Assembly (NCBI RefSeq): GCF_013394915.1
Contig: NZ_CP056771.1
Coordinates: 1-64,000, forward strand
Direction of reading: 5' to 3'
Source of the DNA: Buchnera aphidicola (Aphis gossypii)
Lineage (GTDB): Bacteria > Pseudomonadota > Gammaproteobacteria > Enterobacterales > Enterobacteriaceae
Length of the DNA stretch: 64,000 nucleotides
Part shown: piece after piece, positions 10,204-18,403 of the stretch
Layout of the letters: the number at the start of each line of letters is the position of its first letter
Position numbering within the stretch: position 1 is the stretch's first letter
Made by a program: the position numbers and the translations under genes
Notes under the pieces: generated by a model
Seen by the model: the letters and a program-made list of their open reading frames with translations, nothing else
Database searches by the model: none
Told to the model about the DNA's origin: nothing

Positions 10204-10422
10204 TTATATCGTTTTTGATTTGGTCATTTTAAAACGTTTTTTAAATCTTTCAACACGTCCTCCAGTATCAATAATTCTTTGTTTTCCAGTATAAAATGGA
10301 TGACATTTAGAACATATATCTAAATTTATATTATGATTAATAGTTGAAAAAATTTCAATTATATTTCCACATGAACAAGTAGCTTGTATCTGAGAATAAT
10401 AAGGATGTATTTTTTCTCTCAT
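10204..10422 (-). CDS. rpmE: 50S ribosomal protein L31
   Basis: Zinc-binding type L31, a loosely attached protein at the bridge between ribosomal subunits. The four zinc cysteines are kept in CSCGN (residues 16 and 18) and CSKC (37 and 40), and the core [10 protein letters not shown] is identical in type to E. coli. The start is the ATG at 10422 (MREKIHPYY), preceded by AGGAG at 8 bases. The frame stays open 45 bases further upstream but that part has no counterpart in L31. The product has 72 residues (E. coli 70). It converges on amiB. Confidence 0.97.
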   Translation of the reverse strand: MREKIHPYYSQIQATCSCGNIIEIFSTINHNINLDICSKCHPFYTGKQRIIDTGGRVERFKKRFKMTKSKTI

Positions 10423-10508
10423 AGAAGTGCTCCTAAAATTATTAAAAATATTTATTCTATTATACAATCATTATTAAATTAATTATCAATTTTCAGAAAA
10501 AATAAAAA

Positions 10509-10755
10509 ATGTATCAAAATCAAAATAAAATTAGTTCAATGTATTTTAAAAAAAAAAAAATTTAAATTTAAAAAATATAATTTATTTACTATCTTACTAG
10601 TAATAATTATTTTTTTAATTTTTTTTAATGTGTTTTCAAAGAAAAAAAATGATATACAAAAAAAAATATGCACTCAAAAAAAAGAAGATGAAAACACACT
10701 ACCTGCTAAACCAAAAGAAAGATGGAAATATATTAAGAAATTAGAAAATTTATAA
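10509..10755 (+). pseudogene. ftsN: Minimal FtsN remnant, frameshifted at an A13 tract
   Basis: In E. coli ftsN lies directly before hslV, and this small element sits in that place. From the ATG at 10509 the frame reads MYQNQNKISSMYF and runs into thirteen A at 10548-10560. The next frame (no ATG of its own) then gives a membrane segment (LFTILLVIIIFLIFFNVF), a charged stretch and LPAKPKERWKYIKKLENL before TAA at 10753. The last part matches E. coli FtsN 75-91 (LPPKPEERWRYIKELES). It keeps W83, Y85 and L89, which are known as critical for FtsN to activate septal synthesis. One A fewer in the mRNA joins both frames into 81 residues. The long linker and SPOR domain are gone. Functional gene or dying remnant is undecided. 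Confidence 0.75.
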
Positions 10756-10821
10756 AATAAATACTTTTAAAATATATTTGTTTATTTTTAAATAAAAACG
10801 TTACTTTTAAGAGGTTTTCTT

Positions 10822-11352
10822 GTGACCACAATATTAAGTGTAAGATTAAAAAATAAAGTAGTAATCGGAGGTGATGGACAAGCAACTTTAGGCAATACTA
10901 TTATGAAAAGTAATGTCAAAAAAATTAAAACTCTATATCATGATAAAGTAATTGCTGGTTTTGCAGGAGGTACAGCAGACGCTTTTACTTTGTTCGATAT
11001 GTTTGAAAAAAAATTATCTATGTATCAAGGTCAATTACAGAGATCAGCAATTGAGTTAGCAAGGGATTGGAGATCTGATAAAATGCTTAGAAAATTAGAA
11101 GCATTATTAGCCGTAGCTGATAAAAATAGTTCGTTAATTATTACTGGAAATGGAGATGTAATACAACCTGAAGATGATTTAATTGCGATTGGATCAGGAG
11201 GGTATTATGCTCAATCAGCTGCTCGCGCATTGATAGAAAACACTAGTCTTAATGCTAAAAAAATTGTAGAAAAGTCACTAAAAATTGCCGCAAATATTTG
11301 CATATATACAAATCACATTTTTACTATAAAAGAATTACTTTCAGAAAAATAA
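10822..11352 (+). CDS. hslV: ATP-dependent protease peptidase subunit HslV
   Basis: Proteolytic core of the HslUV (ClpQY) protease, a double hexamer that degrades unfolded and regulatory proteins. The start is a GTG with AAGAGG upstream. After removal of Met the mature enzyme begins with the catalytic threonine (MTTILSV). The motif [26 protein letters not shown] and [18 protein letters not shown] match E. coli HslV, and the length is the same (176). hslU follows after 9 bases in one operon, ended by the terminator at 12702. I see no convincing sigma-32 promoter just before it, unlike ibpA and groES. Confidence 0.98.
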   Translation: MTTILSVRLKNKVVIGGDGQATLGNTIMKSNVKKIKTLYHDKVIAGFAGGTADAFTLFDMFEKKLSMYQGQLQRSAIELARDWRSDKMLRKLEALLAVADKNSSLIITGNGDVIQPEDDLIAIGSGGYYAQSAARALIENTSLNAKKIVEKSLKIAANICIYTNHIFTIKELLSEK

Positions 11353-11361
11353 GGACTATAT

Positions 11362-12693
11362 ATGCCTGAAATGACTCCTCTTCAAATTGTTTCTGAACTT
11401 GATAAGTTTATTATAGGTCAAGAAAAAGCTAAAAAAGCTGTATCTATTGCATTAAGAAATCGTTGGCGAAGAATGCAATTAAGTGATGAATTAAAACAAG
11501 AGATTACGCCCAAAAATATTTTAATGATTGGGCCTACTGGGGTGGGAAAAACAGAAATTGCTAGGAGATTAGCTAAGTTAGCTAATTCTCCATTTATTAA
11601 AGTAGAAGCGACTAAATTTACAGAAGTAGGATATGTAGGAAAAGAAGTAGATTCAATTATTCGAGATTTAACAGACGCAGCTATAAAAATAATTCGAATT
11701 AAAAATATTGAAAAAAATAAAGCTAAGGTAGAAGAAATCGTCGAAGAAAGAATACTTGATATTTTAGTTCCAAGGCCGAAAAGTAATTGGAAAGAAAACG
11801 AGAAAAATGAAAGTCTTACAAACACTTTACAAATATTTCGAAAAAAATTAAGAGAAGGGGTTCTTGACGATAAAGAAATTGAAATCAACTTATTAGCTAG
11901 CAATATGGGTGTTGAAATCATGGCGCCTCCTGGCATGGAAGAATTGACAAGCCAATTGCAATCTTTATTTCAAAATTTAAGCGGTCATAAAAAAAATACA
12001 AGAAGATTGAAAATTAAAGATGCAATTTCACTCTTGAAAGAAGAAGAGGCTGCAAAATTAGTTAACTTAGAAGATATTAAAAAAGAAGCTATCAACGCAG
12101 TAGAGCAGAATGGGATAGTATTTATTGATGAAATTGACAAAATATGTAGACGTAGCGACATATCTGGACCAGATGTTTCAAGAGAAGGAGTTCAAAGAGA
12201 TTTACTCCCCTTAATTGAAGGTTGCACTGTATCTACCAAATACGGAATGGTAAAAACAGATCATATTTTATTTATTACATCTGGTGCATTCCAAACATCT
12301 ACACCTTCTGATTTGATACCTGAGCTACAAGGTAGATTACCAATTAAAGTGGAATTAAATGCATTAACAATAGATGATTTTGAAAAAATACTTACTGAGC
12401 CTACTGCCGCAATTACAACTCAATATAAAGCTTTAATGCAAACAGAAGGAGTATGCATAAATTTTACAAAAAAAGGAATTAGGCATATTGCAGAAGCAGC
12501 ATGGCGAGTTAACGAATCAATGGAAAATATAGGAGCTCGAAGATTACATACAATATTAGAAAAATTAATGGAAGATATTTCTTTTAATGCTAACAATATT
12601 AGTGGTCAAACAATTGAAATAGATGAAAAATACGTTGGAAAACACTTAAATCAATTAATATCTAACGAAGATCTTAGCCGTTTTATTTTATAA
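11362..12693 (+). CDS. hslU: ATP-dependent protease ATPase subunit HslU
   Basis: AAA+ unfoldase of the HslUV protease, feeding substrates into HslV. The length equals that of E. coli (443). Visible features: the N-terminal [15 protein letters not shown] box, Walker A in [17 protein letters not shown], the GYVG pore motif in [12 protein letters not shown], a divergent I domain at about residues 110-240, Walker B in [11 protein letters not shown], the sensor region [15 protein letters not shown] and [11 protein letters not shown]. The last residues (SRFIL) are the tail that docks into HslV pockets. It is translated from an ATG just downstream of the hslV stop. Confidence 0.98.
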   Translation: MPEMTPLQIVSELDKFIIGQEKAKKAVSIALRNRWRRMQLSDELKQEITPKNILMIGPTGVGKTEIARRLAKLANSPFIKVEATKFTEVGYVGKEVDSIIRDLTDAAIKIIRIKNIEKNKAKVEEIVEERILDILVPRPKSNWKENEKNESLTNTLQIFRKKLREGVLDDKEIEINLLASNMGVEIMAPPGMEELTSQLQSLFQNLSGHKKNTRRLKIKDAISLLKEEEAAKLVNLEDIKKEAINAVEQNGIVFIDEIDKICRRSDISGPDVSREGVQRDLLPLIEGCTVSTKYGMVKTDHILFITSGAFQTSTPSDLIPELQGRLPIKVELNALTIDDFEKILTEPTAAITTQYKALMQTEGVCINFTKKGIRHIAEAAWRVNESMENIGARRLHTILEKLMEDISFNANNISGQTIEIDEKYVGKHLNQLISNEDLSRFIL

Positions 12694-12701
12694 AAAATTA
12701 A

Positions 12702-12750
12702 AATATTTATCCATTAAAAAAAATTATTTACAATGGATGAATATTTTTTT
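12702..12750 (+). terminator. Rho-independent terminator of hslVU
   Basis: A 14-base stem (AATATTTATCCATT at 12702-12715, AATGGATGAATATT at 12732-12745, one T-G pair) encloses a 16-base loop and runs directly into seven T. It stands 8 bases after the hslU stop and separates hslVU from ibpA. Confidence 0.8.
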
Positions 12751-12761
12751 ATAACATTGCT

Positions 12762-12790
12762 ATTGAAAAAAACAAAAAAGATCACATATA
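12762..12790 (+). promoter_or_regulatory. Sigma-32-type heat-shock promoter of ibpA
   Basis: ATTGAAA at 12762-12768 and CACATATA at 12783-12790 are 14 bases apart. The sigma-32 consensus is CTTGAAA, about 14 bases, then CCCATNTA. The match, the spacing and the small heat-shock gene behind it all agree. Transcription would start at about 12796-12799. A similar element lies before groES. Confidence 0.65.
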
Positions 12791-12798
12791 AAAATTAA

Positions 12799-12868
12799 GA
12801 AACTTTTTTGCACATTAAAAATATTATTTAGAATCATTAAAATATATTTTATAAATAAAAAGGAGTTT
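12799..12868 (+). promoter_or_regulatory. Possible RNA thermometer in the ibpA leader
   Basis: The start of the predicted leader (AAACTTTTTT at 12800-12809) can pair over ten bases with AAAGGAGTTT at 12859-12868, which contains the ribosome site AGGAG. The pairing includes two adjacent U-G pairs opposite the GG of the Shine-Dalgarno sequence, a feature of temperature-labile hairpins. E. coli ibpA is known to carry a ROSE-type thermometer, but this sequence is not a recognisable ROSE element. A/T-rich DNA makes chance pairing likely, so this is a hypothesis. Confidence 0.35.
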
Positions 12869-12871
12869 TTT

Positions 12872-13345
12872 ATGTCTTATCGTTCATTTTCTTTCTTGCC
12901 AAATATAAATCATAATAGTGTTTTTTCAAATAGATTTAATCAAATTGATAAAATGTTCAGCACTTTAACTGGAGAAAAACCACTATCAGAAACTCCATTA
13001 TATAATCTGATACAGATTAACGAAAAAAAATATATATTAATATTAAATATTGCTGGATATGAAGAAAAAGATTTAGATATATCTGTTCATAAAAATCAAT
13101 TAATTATTCAAGGAAAAAAAGAGAAAAAAAATTATAACAATGAAAAAACAGAAAAATATCTACATAAAGATATTACGTTCAGTAATTTTTCTTTAAATTT
13201 TAATTTCGGTCACAAAATAAAAGTAAACAAAGCAGATTTGTCTCTAGGTTTGCTAGAATTGCATTTTGAATGTCAAATTCCAGATGAAGAAAAACCTAAA
13301 AAAATATCTATTAATAGTAATAATATGCAAATTAGAAATAAATAA
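12872..13345 (+). CDS. ibpA: Small heat-shock protein IbpA
   Basis: Holdase chaperone that coats aggregating proteins and passes them to DnaK/ClpB. The alpha-crystallin domain spans about residues 45-140. Landmarks are YILILNIAGYEEKDLDISV, LIIQGKKEKK, and the core LSLGLLELHFECQIPDEEKPKKISIN, where the family has GLL-I/L-x-[IL]. The 157 residues exceed E. coli IbpA (137), mainly in the N-terminal arm and in a Lys/Asn-rich insertion near residue 90. The C-terminal IxI motif appears as ISINSNN. A strong AAAGGAG precedes the ATG. It has its own heat-shock promoter and leader. Confidence 0.95.
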   Translation: MSYRSFSFLPNINHNSVFSNRFNQIDKMFSTLTGEKPLSETPLYNLIQINEKKYILILNIAGYEEKDLDISVHKNQLIIQGKKEKKNYNNEKTEKYLHKDITFSNFSLNFNFGHKIKVNKADLSLGLLELHFECQIPDEEKPKKISINSNNMQIRNK

Positions 13346-13368
13346 AATGTAAAAATGTTTAAAAAATA

Positions 13369-13419
13369 TTTTAATAATCATTATGCTAAATTTAACAAGA
13401 AGTATAATGATTATTAAAA
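13369..13419 (+). terminator. 16-base perfect inverted repeat after ibpA
   Basis: TTTTAATAATCATTAT at 13369-13384 and its exact complement at 13404-13419 enclose a 19-base loop between ibpA and fpr. It would form a long A/U-only hairpin in the ibpA mRNA. No run of T follows, so it may protect the transcript end or mark a processing point and not act as a classical terminator. Confidence 0.45.
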
Positions 13420-13449
13420 ACGATTTTAATCAACCCATAAGAAGATAAG

Positions 13450-14202
13450 ATGAATCCATGGATTAATGCTAAAGTATTAAAAATAAAAAAATGGACTGAA
13501 AATTTGTTCAGTATTTTTTTAAAAGCGCCTATATTAAATTTTCAAGCTGGTCAATTTACAAAATTAGCTTTATATGAAAATAACCAAATAAAAAAAATCC
13601 AGAGAGCATACTCTTTTGTCAATGCTCCAAGTAATAAAAATTTAGAGATTTACATCATTCGTATTCTAAATGGAAAATTAAGCAATCTTTTATATAATTT
13701 AAAAACTGGAGATAATGTATTAATTAAAAAAAATGCATTTGGATTTTTTGTTTTAAAAGAAATACCTAATTGTGAAACATTATGGATGTTTGCTACTGGA
13801 ACTGCAATTGGCCCTTATTTATCTATATTACAAGAAGGTCAAGATATTGAACGATTTAAAAATATTGTTTTATTACATGCTGTTAGATATAGAAATGAGT
13901 TAGTTTATCTTCCTTTAATGAAAAAATTATATCAAAAATATAATGGAAAATTAAAAATTCAAACTATAGTAAGTAGAGAAAAAGATAGAAATTCTTTATT
14001 AGGAAGAATTCCTTTTTTATTAAAAAATAAAATAATAGAAAATAAAATTGGATTAGAAATTAACTATAAAAATTCACATGTTATGTTGTGTGGAAATCCT
14101 TTGATGGTAAAAGAAACATATTTCTTATTAAACCAAGAAAGAAATATGACCAAACATTTAAGAAAAAGAAAAGGACACATCACTATGGAAAATTACTGGT
14201 AA
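13450..14202 (+). CDS. fpr: Ferredoxin/flavodoxin-NADP+ reductase
   Basis: FAD enzyme that moves electrons between NADPH and ferredoxin or flavodoxin, supplying reductant for Fe-S assembly and radical enzymes. It aligns end to end with E. coli Fpr (250 versus 248 residues). Motifs: FAD-binding [13 protein letters not shown] with the RxYS signature, flavin/phosphate segment [18 protein letters not shown]-binding [27 protein letters not shown], and the C-terminal aromatic tail ENYW. It could serve the ferredoxin encoded at 36389-36724. It converges on epmA with a 6-base gap. Confidence 0.97.
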   Translation: MNPWINAKVLKIKKWTENLFSIFLKAPILNFQAGQFTKLALYENNQIKKIQRAYSFVNAPSNKNLEIYIIRILNGKLSNLLYNLKTGDNVLIKKNAFGFFVLKEIPNCETLWMFATGTAIGPYLSILQEGQDIERFKNIVLLHAVRYRNELVYLPLMKKLYQKYNGKLKIQTIVSREKDRNSLLGRIPFLLKNKIIENKIGLEINYKNSHVMLCGNPLMVKETYFLLNQERNMTKHLRKRKGHITMENYW

Positions 14203-14208
14203 ATTTAT

Positions 14209-15185
14209 TTAACAACGATCAAATGAAAATGAAATAACTTCATCAATGCTTTTCTTTTTTAATGCAATCATTATTAGTCGATCTATACCTATTGCTACTC
14301 CTGAACATACAGGCAACCCATGTTTTATTGCATTTAAAAAATTATCATCTATTTTTCTTATAGGTAAATTCATTTTTTTTCTGCTTTTGTTATCGTTAAT
14401 TAAACGTTTTTTGTTTTCCAAATAATTTGTAAGTTCATAAAATCCATTTCCTATTTCCATTCCTTTAAAAAATATCTCAAATCTTTCTGCGAAACGATTA
14501 TCTTTGTGATTTTTAGCAGCAAGAGAAGCCTGTTCTATAGGAAAATGGTATATAAATATAGGTTGATTCTCTTGCCCTAAAAGGGGTTCTACTACTAAAG
14601 TAAATAATATTTCTATTAATATATGTAAATTTTTTTCTGAGCATGTTAAATGCTGTAAATTAAATTTTTTTGAAATTTTATATAGTTCAGCAACATTAGT
14701 AGAAAAAGGATCTATATTTAAATATTTTATAAACACTTCTTGATAAGAAATTTTTTTTGATTGTTTAGATTTTAATATTTTTTGAAAAAATAAATCTATT
14801 TGATCAATAAATTCTTTCATAGAATACGAAATTTGATACCATTCAAGCATAGTGAATTCTGGGTTATGATGTTTTCCATGTTCTTTGTTTCTAAAGCTAC
14901 GACATATTTGATATATTGGCCCACTTTTAGCTGCCAATAATCGTTTCATATGATATTCTGGACTAGTTATTAACCATAATTTTAATTTATTTGTATTATC
15001 TTCTGAAAAAAAATAATTAGTTTCAAACGGTGTTAAATTTATATCTGTAACTGTTGATTGAGATAATAATGGAGTTTCTACTTCTAAAATTTTTTTTTCT
15101 AAAAAAATAAGCGAATATTATTAATGATCTCTGCTCTTTTTATTAAATCTTTAATAGAAGCGCTTGGTTTCCAATTATTTTTCAT
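14209..15185 (-). pseudogene. epmA: EF-P lysyl-transferase EpmA (PoxA/GenX), frameshifted at a 7-base homopolymer
   Basis: Class II lysyl-tRNA-synthetase-like enzyme that attaches beta-lysine to Lys34 of EF-P. Reading starts at the ATG at 15185, with AAGGAAG upstream, and gives NNWKPSASIKDLIKRAE and IINNIRLFF, then meets TAG in a run of seven A (plus strand 15101-15107). One more base there would join it to LEKKILEVETPLLSQSTVTD, and on through LWLITSPEYHMKRLLAAKSG, FRNKEHGKHHNPEFTMLEW and CSGVAIGIDRLIMIAL to the end. All this matches E. coli EpmA. The part from 14949 downward has an ATG but lacks motif 1, so it is unlikely to work alone. Either a fresh pseudogene, slippage rescue, or a base-calling error. 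Confidence 0.88.
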
Positions 15186-15278
15186 ATAGCTTCCTTATAA
15201 ATTTTTATATAAAATCTAATATTTTTATTTTAATTATAACTAAAATAAAAATTATTTATAAATAAAAAACAATAAAAA

Positions 15279-15779
15279 ATGAAAAAAACAGCAATTTACC
15301 CAGGTACATTTGATCCAATTACATATGGACATTTAGATATTATAACTCGCGCAATAAAAATTTTTGATAACATAATTATTGCTGTTTCTGCTAGCAATTT
15401 AAATAAAAAAACTATTTTTAGTTTAAAAGAACGTATTAAATTAACTAAATTAGCTACATTACACCTTAACAATATAAAAAAAATAATTGGTTTTAATGAT
15501 TTATTGGCTAATTTAGCTAAAAAAGAAAATACTAATATTTTAATTAGGGGGGTGCGTACAATATTCGATTTTGATTATGAAATTAAATTAGCTGCAATAA
15601 ACAAACAGATATATCCTGAATTAGATAGCATATTTTTGCTGTCATCTAAAGAAACTTCATTTATATCATCGTCTTTTGTGAAAGAGATTGCAAAATATAA
15701 AGGAAATGTAAAACCATATCTACCAAAAGAGATACATTTTGCTCTATTAGAAAAAATTAAAAAAATTAATACTTTATAA
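15279..15779 (+). CDS. coaD: Phosphopantetheine adenylyltransferase
   Basis: Adenylates 4'-phosphopantetheine to dephospho-CoA, the fourth step of coenzyme A synthesis. The nucleotidyltransferase motif is in YPGTFDPITYGHLDII with the TxGH signature. Further landmarks are LIRGVRTIFDFDYEIKLA and SSKETSFISSSFVKEIAKYKG. The length is 166 residues (E. coli 159). The ATG at 15279 is fixed by homology; no clear Shine-Dalgarno sequence precedes it. A strong terminator follows. Confidence 0.97.
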   Translation: MKKTAIYPGTFDPITYGHLDIITRAIKIFDNIIIAVSASNLNKKTIFSLKERIKLTKLATLHLNNIKKIIGFNDLLANLAKKENTNILIRGVRTIFDFDYEIKLAAINKQIYPELDSIFLLSSKETSFISSSFVKEIAKYKGNVKPYLPKEIHFALLEKIKKINTL

Positions 15780-15796
15780 TCGAAATAATGCAAAAC

Positions 15797-15826
15797 AATA
15801 GGGCATAAAGCCCTATTATTTTTTTT
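15797..15826 (+). terminator. Rho-independent terminator of coaD
   Basis: An 8-base perfect stem (AATAGGGC, loop ATAAA, GCCCTATT) with four G-C pairs is followed by A and eight T. It is one of the clearest terminators in the window. It lies between coaD and the convergent orphan gene. Confidence 0.9.
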
Positions 15827-15846
15827 AAATAAAAAATTTCAAAAAG

Positions 15847-17373
15847 TTAATTAACAAAATATGAATGCTTTATTATTGGTGCATCTGAATATGAAAAAAT
15901 TACAGTTGTTTTAACTCCAAAAGAATGATGTTCTGTTACATCATTCGCATTAACTGAGTAAAAATCAGATAAATTAGTAGCTACAATTCTAATTGTACCG
16001 TCTTCTAGATGGGTAATCTCATAAAAATTGTTCGCCCGTACAATATGAGAACCATTTAACGCTGGATTTTCAGCAATTAATTTTAAATAAGATGGTTTTA
16101 ATAATGTCGGATTAGCATATTGAGAAATAAATTTTTGTTCTATATCATTCGTGATTAATTTTTTAAAACTTTTAATCATTTCCTCTTTAGTTGAAGAAGA
16201 AATTAAATGTCCATCAATTAAAAAAACAGCAGAATCAAAGTCTATCATGAAATATTCATGTAATTCTTTAGGAACCTCTAAATCTTTATACATATCTTTA
16301 TAATAAGATACTGTATTATTTGATTGTGGATATGATGGAGGCTCTTTAAAAACTGTCCATGGATGTTTATCTTTGTCAAAATAATTATAATGAGCTTTTT
16401 CAATACTTCTGTTCATTTTATCTTTAAATGATTGATTAACTTTTAAACTTCTTTGTTGTACTATAATGTTAAAATCTTCATCTAAATCATTTGGATACTG
16501 TATTTTAAAATTTTCTTCTTTTGGAATTTCAACATCTAAATCAGGGAAAGAACTTTCATATTCAGGATGTTTAGGATTATGATTTAATTTGTTAATTACC
16601 CTTAATCTTCCTTGTTCTCTTATTCTTTCAATTAAAGCATGTATAAATGTTTTTGAAGATTCAATTGTTTTTCTTAACTTTTTAACATATTCAATTAGAC
16701 TATCAATTTTATCATTTACTTGCTTAGTAGACTCATCCATTGATGATCCCATGATAAATTTGTAACCTGCATCAAAAATTTTCTTAAATGTAGTTCCATC
16801 AAATAAGTTAATAATTTCATTTTTAATCGCTTTATAAGCTGCACATATTTTTTCTTGTAATAGATCAATTATTTTTGCACTTAATTCTTTAAGATTGATT
16901 TTATCAATTGTATCTTTAATGAGATTTATCAAATAGTTAAAAGAATTTGGGAAAAAATCTAAAATAGATTGAATAATGGATTTCAGAAGAGGTTTCAGAA
17001 GGGAGTTTAACAGCAGTTTTTTTTTCACAGAACTTATATTTTTAAATTTATTAATATTGTTATTAACATCAATTTCATTGTTTTCTGTTGATTTTCTTTT
17101 TATATTTTCTACTTTATCTAGTTCAGATAAAAATTTTTCATATAAACTTTCTAATTTTATTAGATTTAATTCAGTTTCATTTGAAGATGTTGTAATTTTA
17201 ATATCTTTAGAAGTTTTATAATTTGTAGAATTTTTATTTAATTCTTTACGATAATCTTCAATTTTTTTACTAATATGTTCAAAATCGTTAGGATTTATTT
17301 TAATTTTTAAATTATCATTTTTTTCAAAAGATATTGGATTTAATTTATCAACTAGATTAATATTAGATGACAT
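15847..17373 (-). CDS. Orphan protein of 508 residues, function unknown
   Basis: I do not recognise this protein. It has no E. coli counterpart that I can name, and recalls the few Buchnera-specific hypothetical genes, but I cannot match it to one. Residues 1-110 are polar, rich in Asn, Lys and Ser, with heptad-like helices (LESLYEKFLSELDKVENIK). Residues 118-190 form strongly amphipathic helices (LLLNSLLKPLLKSIIQSIL, LSAKIIDLLQEKICAAYKA). Residues 200-260 look coiled-coil. The remaining 250 residues look mixed alpha/beta with many aromatics (YNYFDKDKHPWTVF, AVFLIDGHLISSSTKEEM, DGTIRIVATNLSDFYS). No signal peptide, P-loop or zinc motif is visible. A long intact frame in a shrinking genome suggests selection. 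AGGA precedes the ATG at about 10 bases. Confidence 0.85.
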   Translation of the reverse strand: MSSNINLVDKLNPISFEKNDNLKIKINPNDFEHISKKIEDYRKELNKNSTNYKTSKDIKITTSSNETELNLIKLESLYEKFLSELDKVENIKRKSTENNEIDVNNNINKFKNISSVKKKLLLNSLLKPLLKSIIQSILDFFPNSFNYLINLIKDTIDKINLKELSAKIIDLLQEKICAAYKAIKNEIINLFDGTTFKKIFDAGYKFIMGSSMDESTKQVNDKIDSLIEYVKKLRKTIESSKTFIHALIERIREQGRLRVINKLNHNPKHPEYESSFPDLDVEIPKEENFKIQYPNDLDEDFNIIVQQRSLKVNQSFKDKMNRSIEKAHYNYFDKDKHPWTVFKEPPSYPQSNNTVSYYKDMYKDLEVPKELHEYFMIDFDSAVFLIDGHLISSSTKEEMIKSFKKLITNDIEQKFISQYANPTLLKPSYLKLIAENPALNGSHIVRANNFYEITHLEDGTIRIVATNLSDFYSVNANDVTEHHSFGVKTTVIFSYSDAPIIKHSYFVN

Positions 17374-17599
17374 AATTTTTTTTCCTTGTTTAAACTATTT
17401 CAAACTATAAACTTGTTTGATAAAAATATTTTTATTTAATTTTTAAAATTTTTTTAAAAGTTAATATAAAATAAATTAGTGTTTTTTAGTTTATTATTTT
17501 TTATTTTTTATGAAATATAAAAAATAAAAAGTTTTATTTCATACATTTTAAATCTATTTTTAGAAAAGTCAATTATTAATAATAAAAAATAAAAATATT

Positions 17600-18349
17600 A
17601 TGAATATATATTTAATTGTAAAAAATACTAATGTTAGATTACAAAAAATAATTAAAGAATATAATATAAAACACGATGAAAATTCTTCTTTTGCATTAAT
17701 AATAAACAATAATATATTAGAGTTATATGATCGTTCAAAAATGTGTAAAATAAATATCAAAGTTGATTTTTTGTCTAAACAAAATAATTACAGATGTGTA
17801 AACTTTAAAAAAAAAAATGAAGCTTTGTATAAAGCGTTAGGTATTAAAGCAAATTATTTTCCTTCTGTTGTTGACGCAACAGCTGGATTTGGAAAAGACG
17901 CGTTTTTAATTTCTTTTTGGGGGTGCTATGTTATGATGATTGAACGTCATCCAGTAGTTGCTGCTTTATTAAAAGATGGATTACAAAGAGCATATGAAAA
18001 TAAAAATATTGGATGTTGGTTAAAAAAAAGACTACATTTTATTTTTTATGACAGTTTTAAAATGCTTGAAATTCCAATTTTTCAACCAGATATTGTGTAT
18101 TTAGACCCAATGTATCCAATTAATAAAAAAAAATCACTACCTAAAAAAAATATGCAATTTTTACGAAAAATAATAAAAAATAATAGCAATTATAAAGAAT
18201 TATTAAATATTTCTAGAAAATTTGCAAGAAAAAGAATTATTGTTAAAAGACCAATTTATGCTAAACCTTTATCTAATGAAAAATTTGAATTTTCGATTAA
18301 GAATAAAAATCATCGTTTTGATATATATTTACCTTTTAGAACAAAATAG
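17600..18349 (+). CDS. rsmJ: 16S rRNA (guanine1516-N2)-methyltransferase RsmJ
   Basis: Methylates G1516 in 16S rRNA with S-adenosylmethionine. The protein has 249 residues (E. coli 250). Landmarks are the SAM motif VVDATAGFGKDAFLISFWG, MIERHPVVAALLKDGLQRA, the catalytic DPMYP-type motif in VYLDPMYPINKKKSLPKK, VKRP and the end HRFDIY. The first 60 residues are diverged and Asn/Lys-rich. The gene shares a spacer of 226 bases with the divergent orphan; that spacer holds only A/T runs and a 14-base T/A hairpin (17498-17530). Confidence 0.96.
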   Translation: MNIYLIVKNTNVRLQKIIKEYNIKHDENSSFALIINNNILELYDRSKMCKINIKVDFLSKQNNYRCVNFKKKNEALYKALGIKANYFPSVVDATAGFGKDAFLISFWGCYVMMIERHPVVAALLKDGLQRAYENKNIGCWLKKRLHFIFYDSFKMLEIPIFQPDIVYLDPMYPINKKKSLPKKNMQFLRKIIKNNSNYKELLNISRKFARKRIIVKRPIYAKPLSNEKFEFSIKNKNHRFDIYLPFRTK

Positions 18350-18382
18350 GAGTACAATTAAATAAATATGAACTCCTATTTT
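18343..18382. terminator. Bidirectional terminator between rsmJ and pitA
   Basis: An 11-base perfect inverted repeat (AAAATAGGAGT at 18343-18353, ACTCCTATTTT at 18372-18382) with an 18-base loop separates the convergent genes. It includes the rsmJ stop codon. Short T tracts lie on both sides. Confidence 0.6.
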
Positions 18383-18403
18383 AAAAATTATAGTTAATAT
18401 TTT

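Noticed and set aside
11418-11936. A 172-residue open frame antisense to hslU
   Set aside because: It lies wholly inside the very well conserved hslU and its hydrophobic, Ile/Leu/Phe-rich product has no family features; it mirrors hslU codon use.
14209-14949. Short EpmA as an intact gene from the ATG at 14949
   Set aside because: Homology continues without break in the same frame above 14949 and, after the T7 shift, up to a proper start at 15185. The short version lacks motif 1 and the N-terminal part.
17498-17530. 14-pair T/A hairpin in the spacer between the orphan gene and rsmJ
   Set aside because: Made only of T and A runs between divergent genes; no sign of a terminator role and likely chance.
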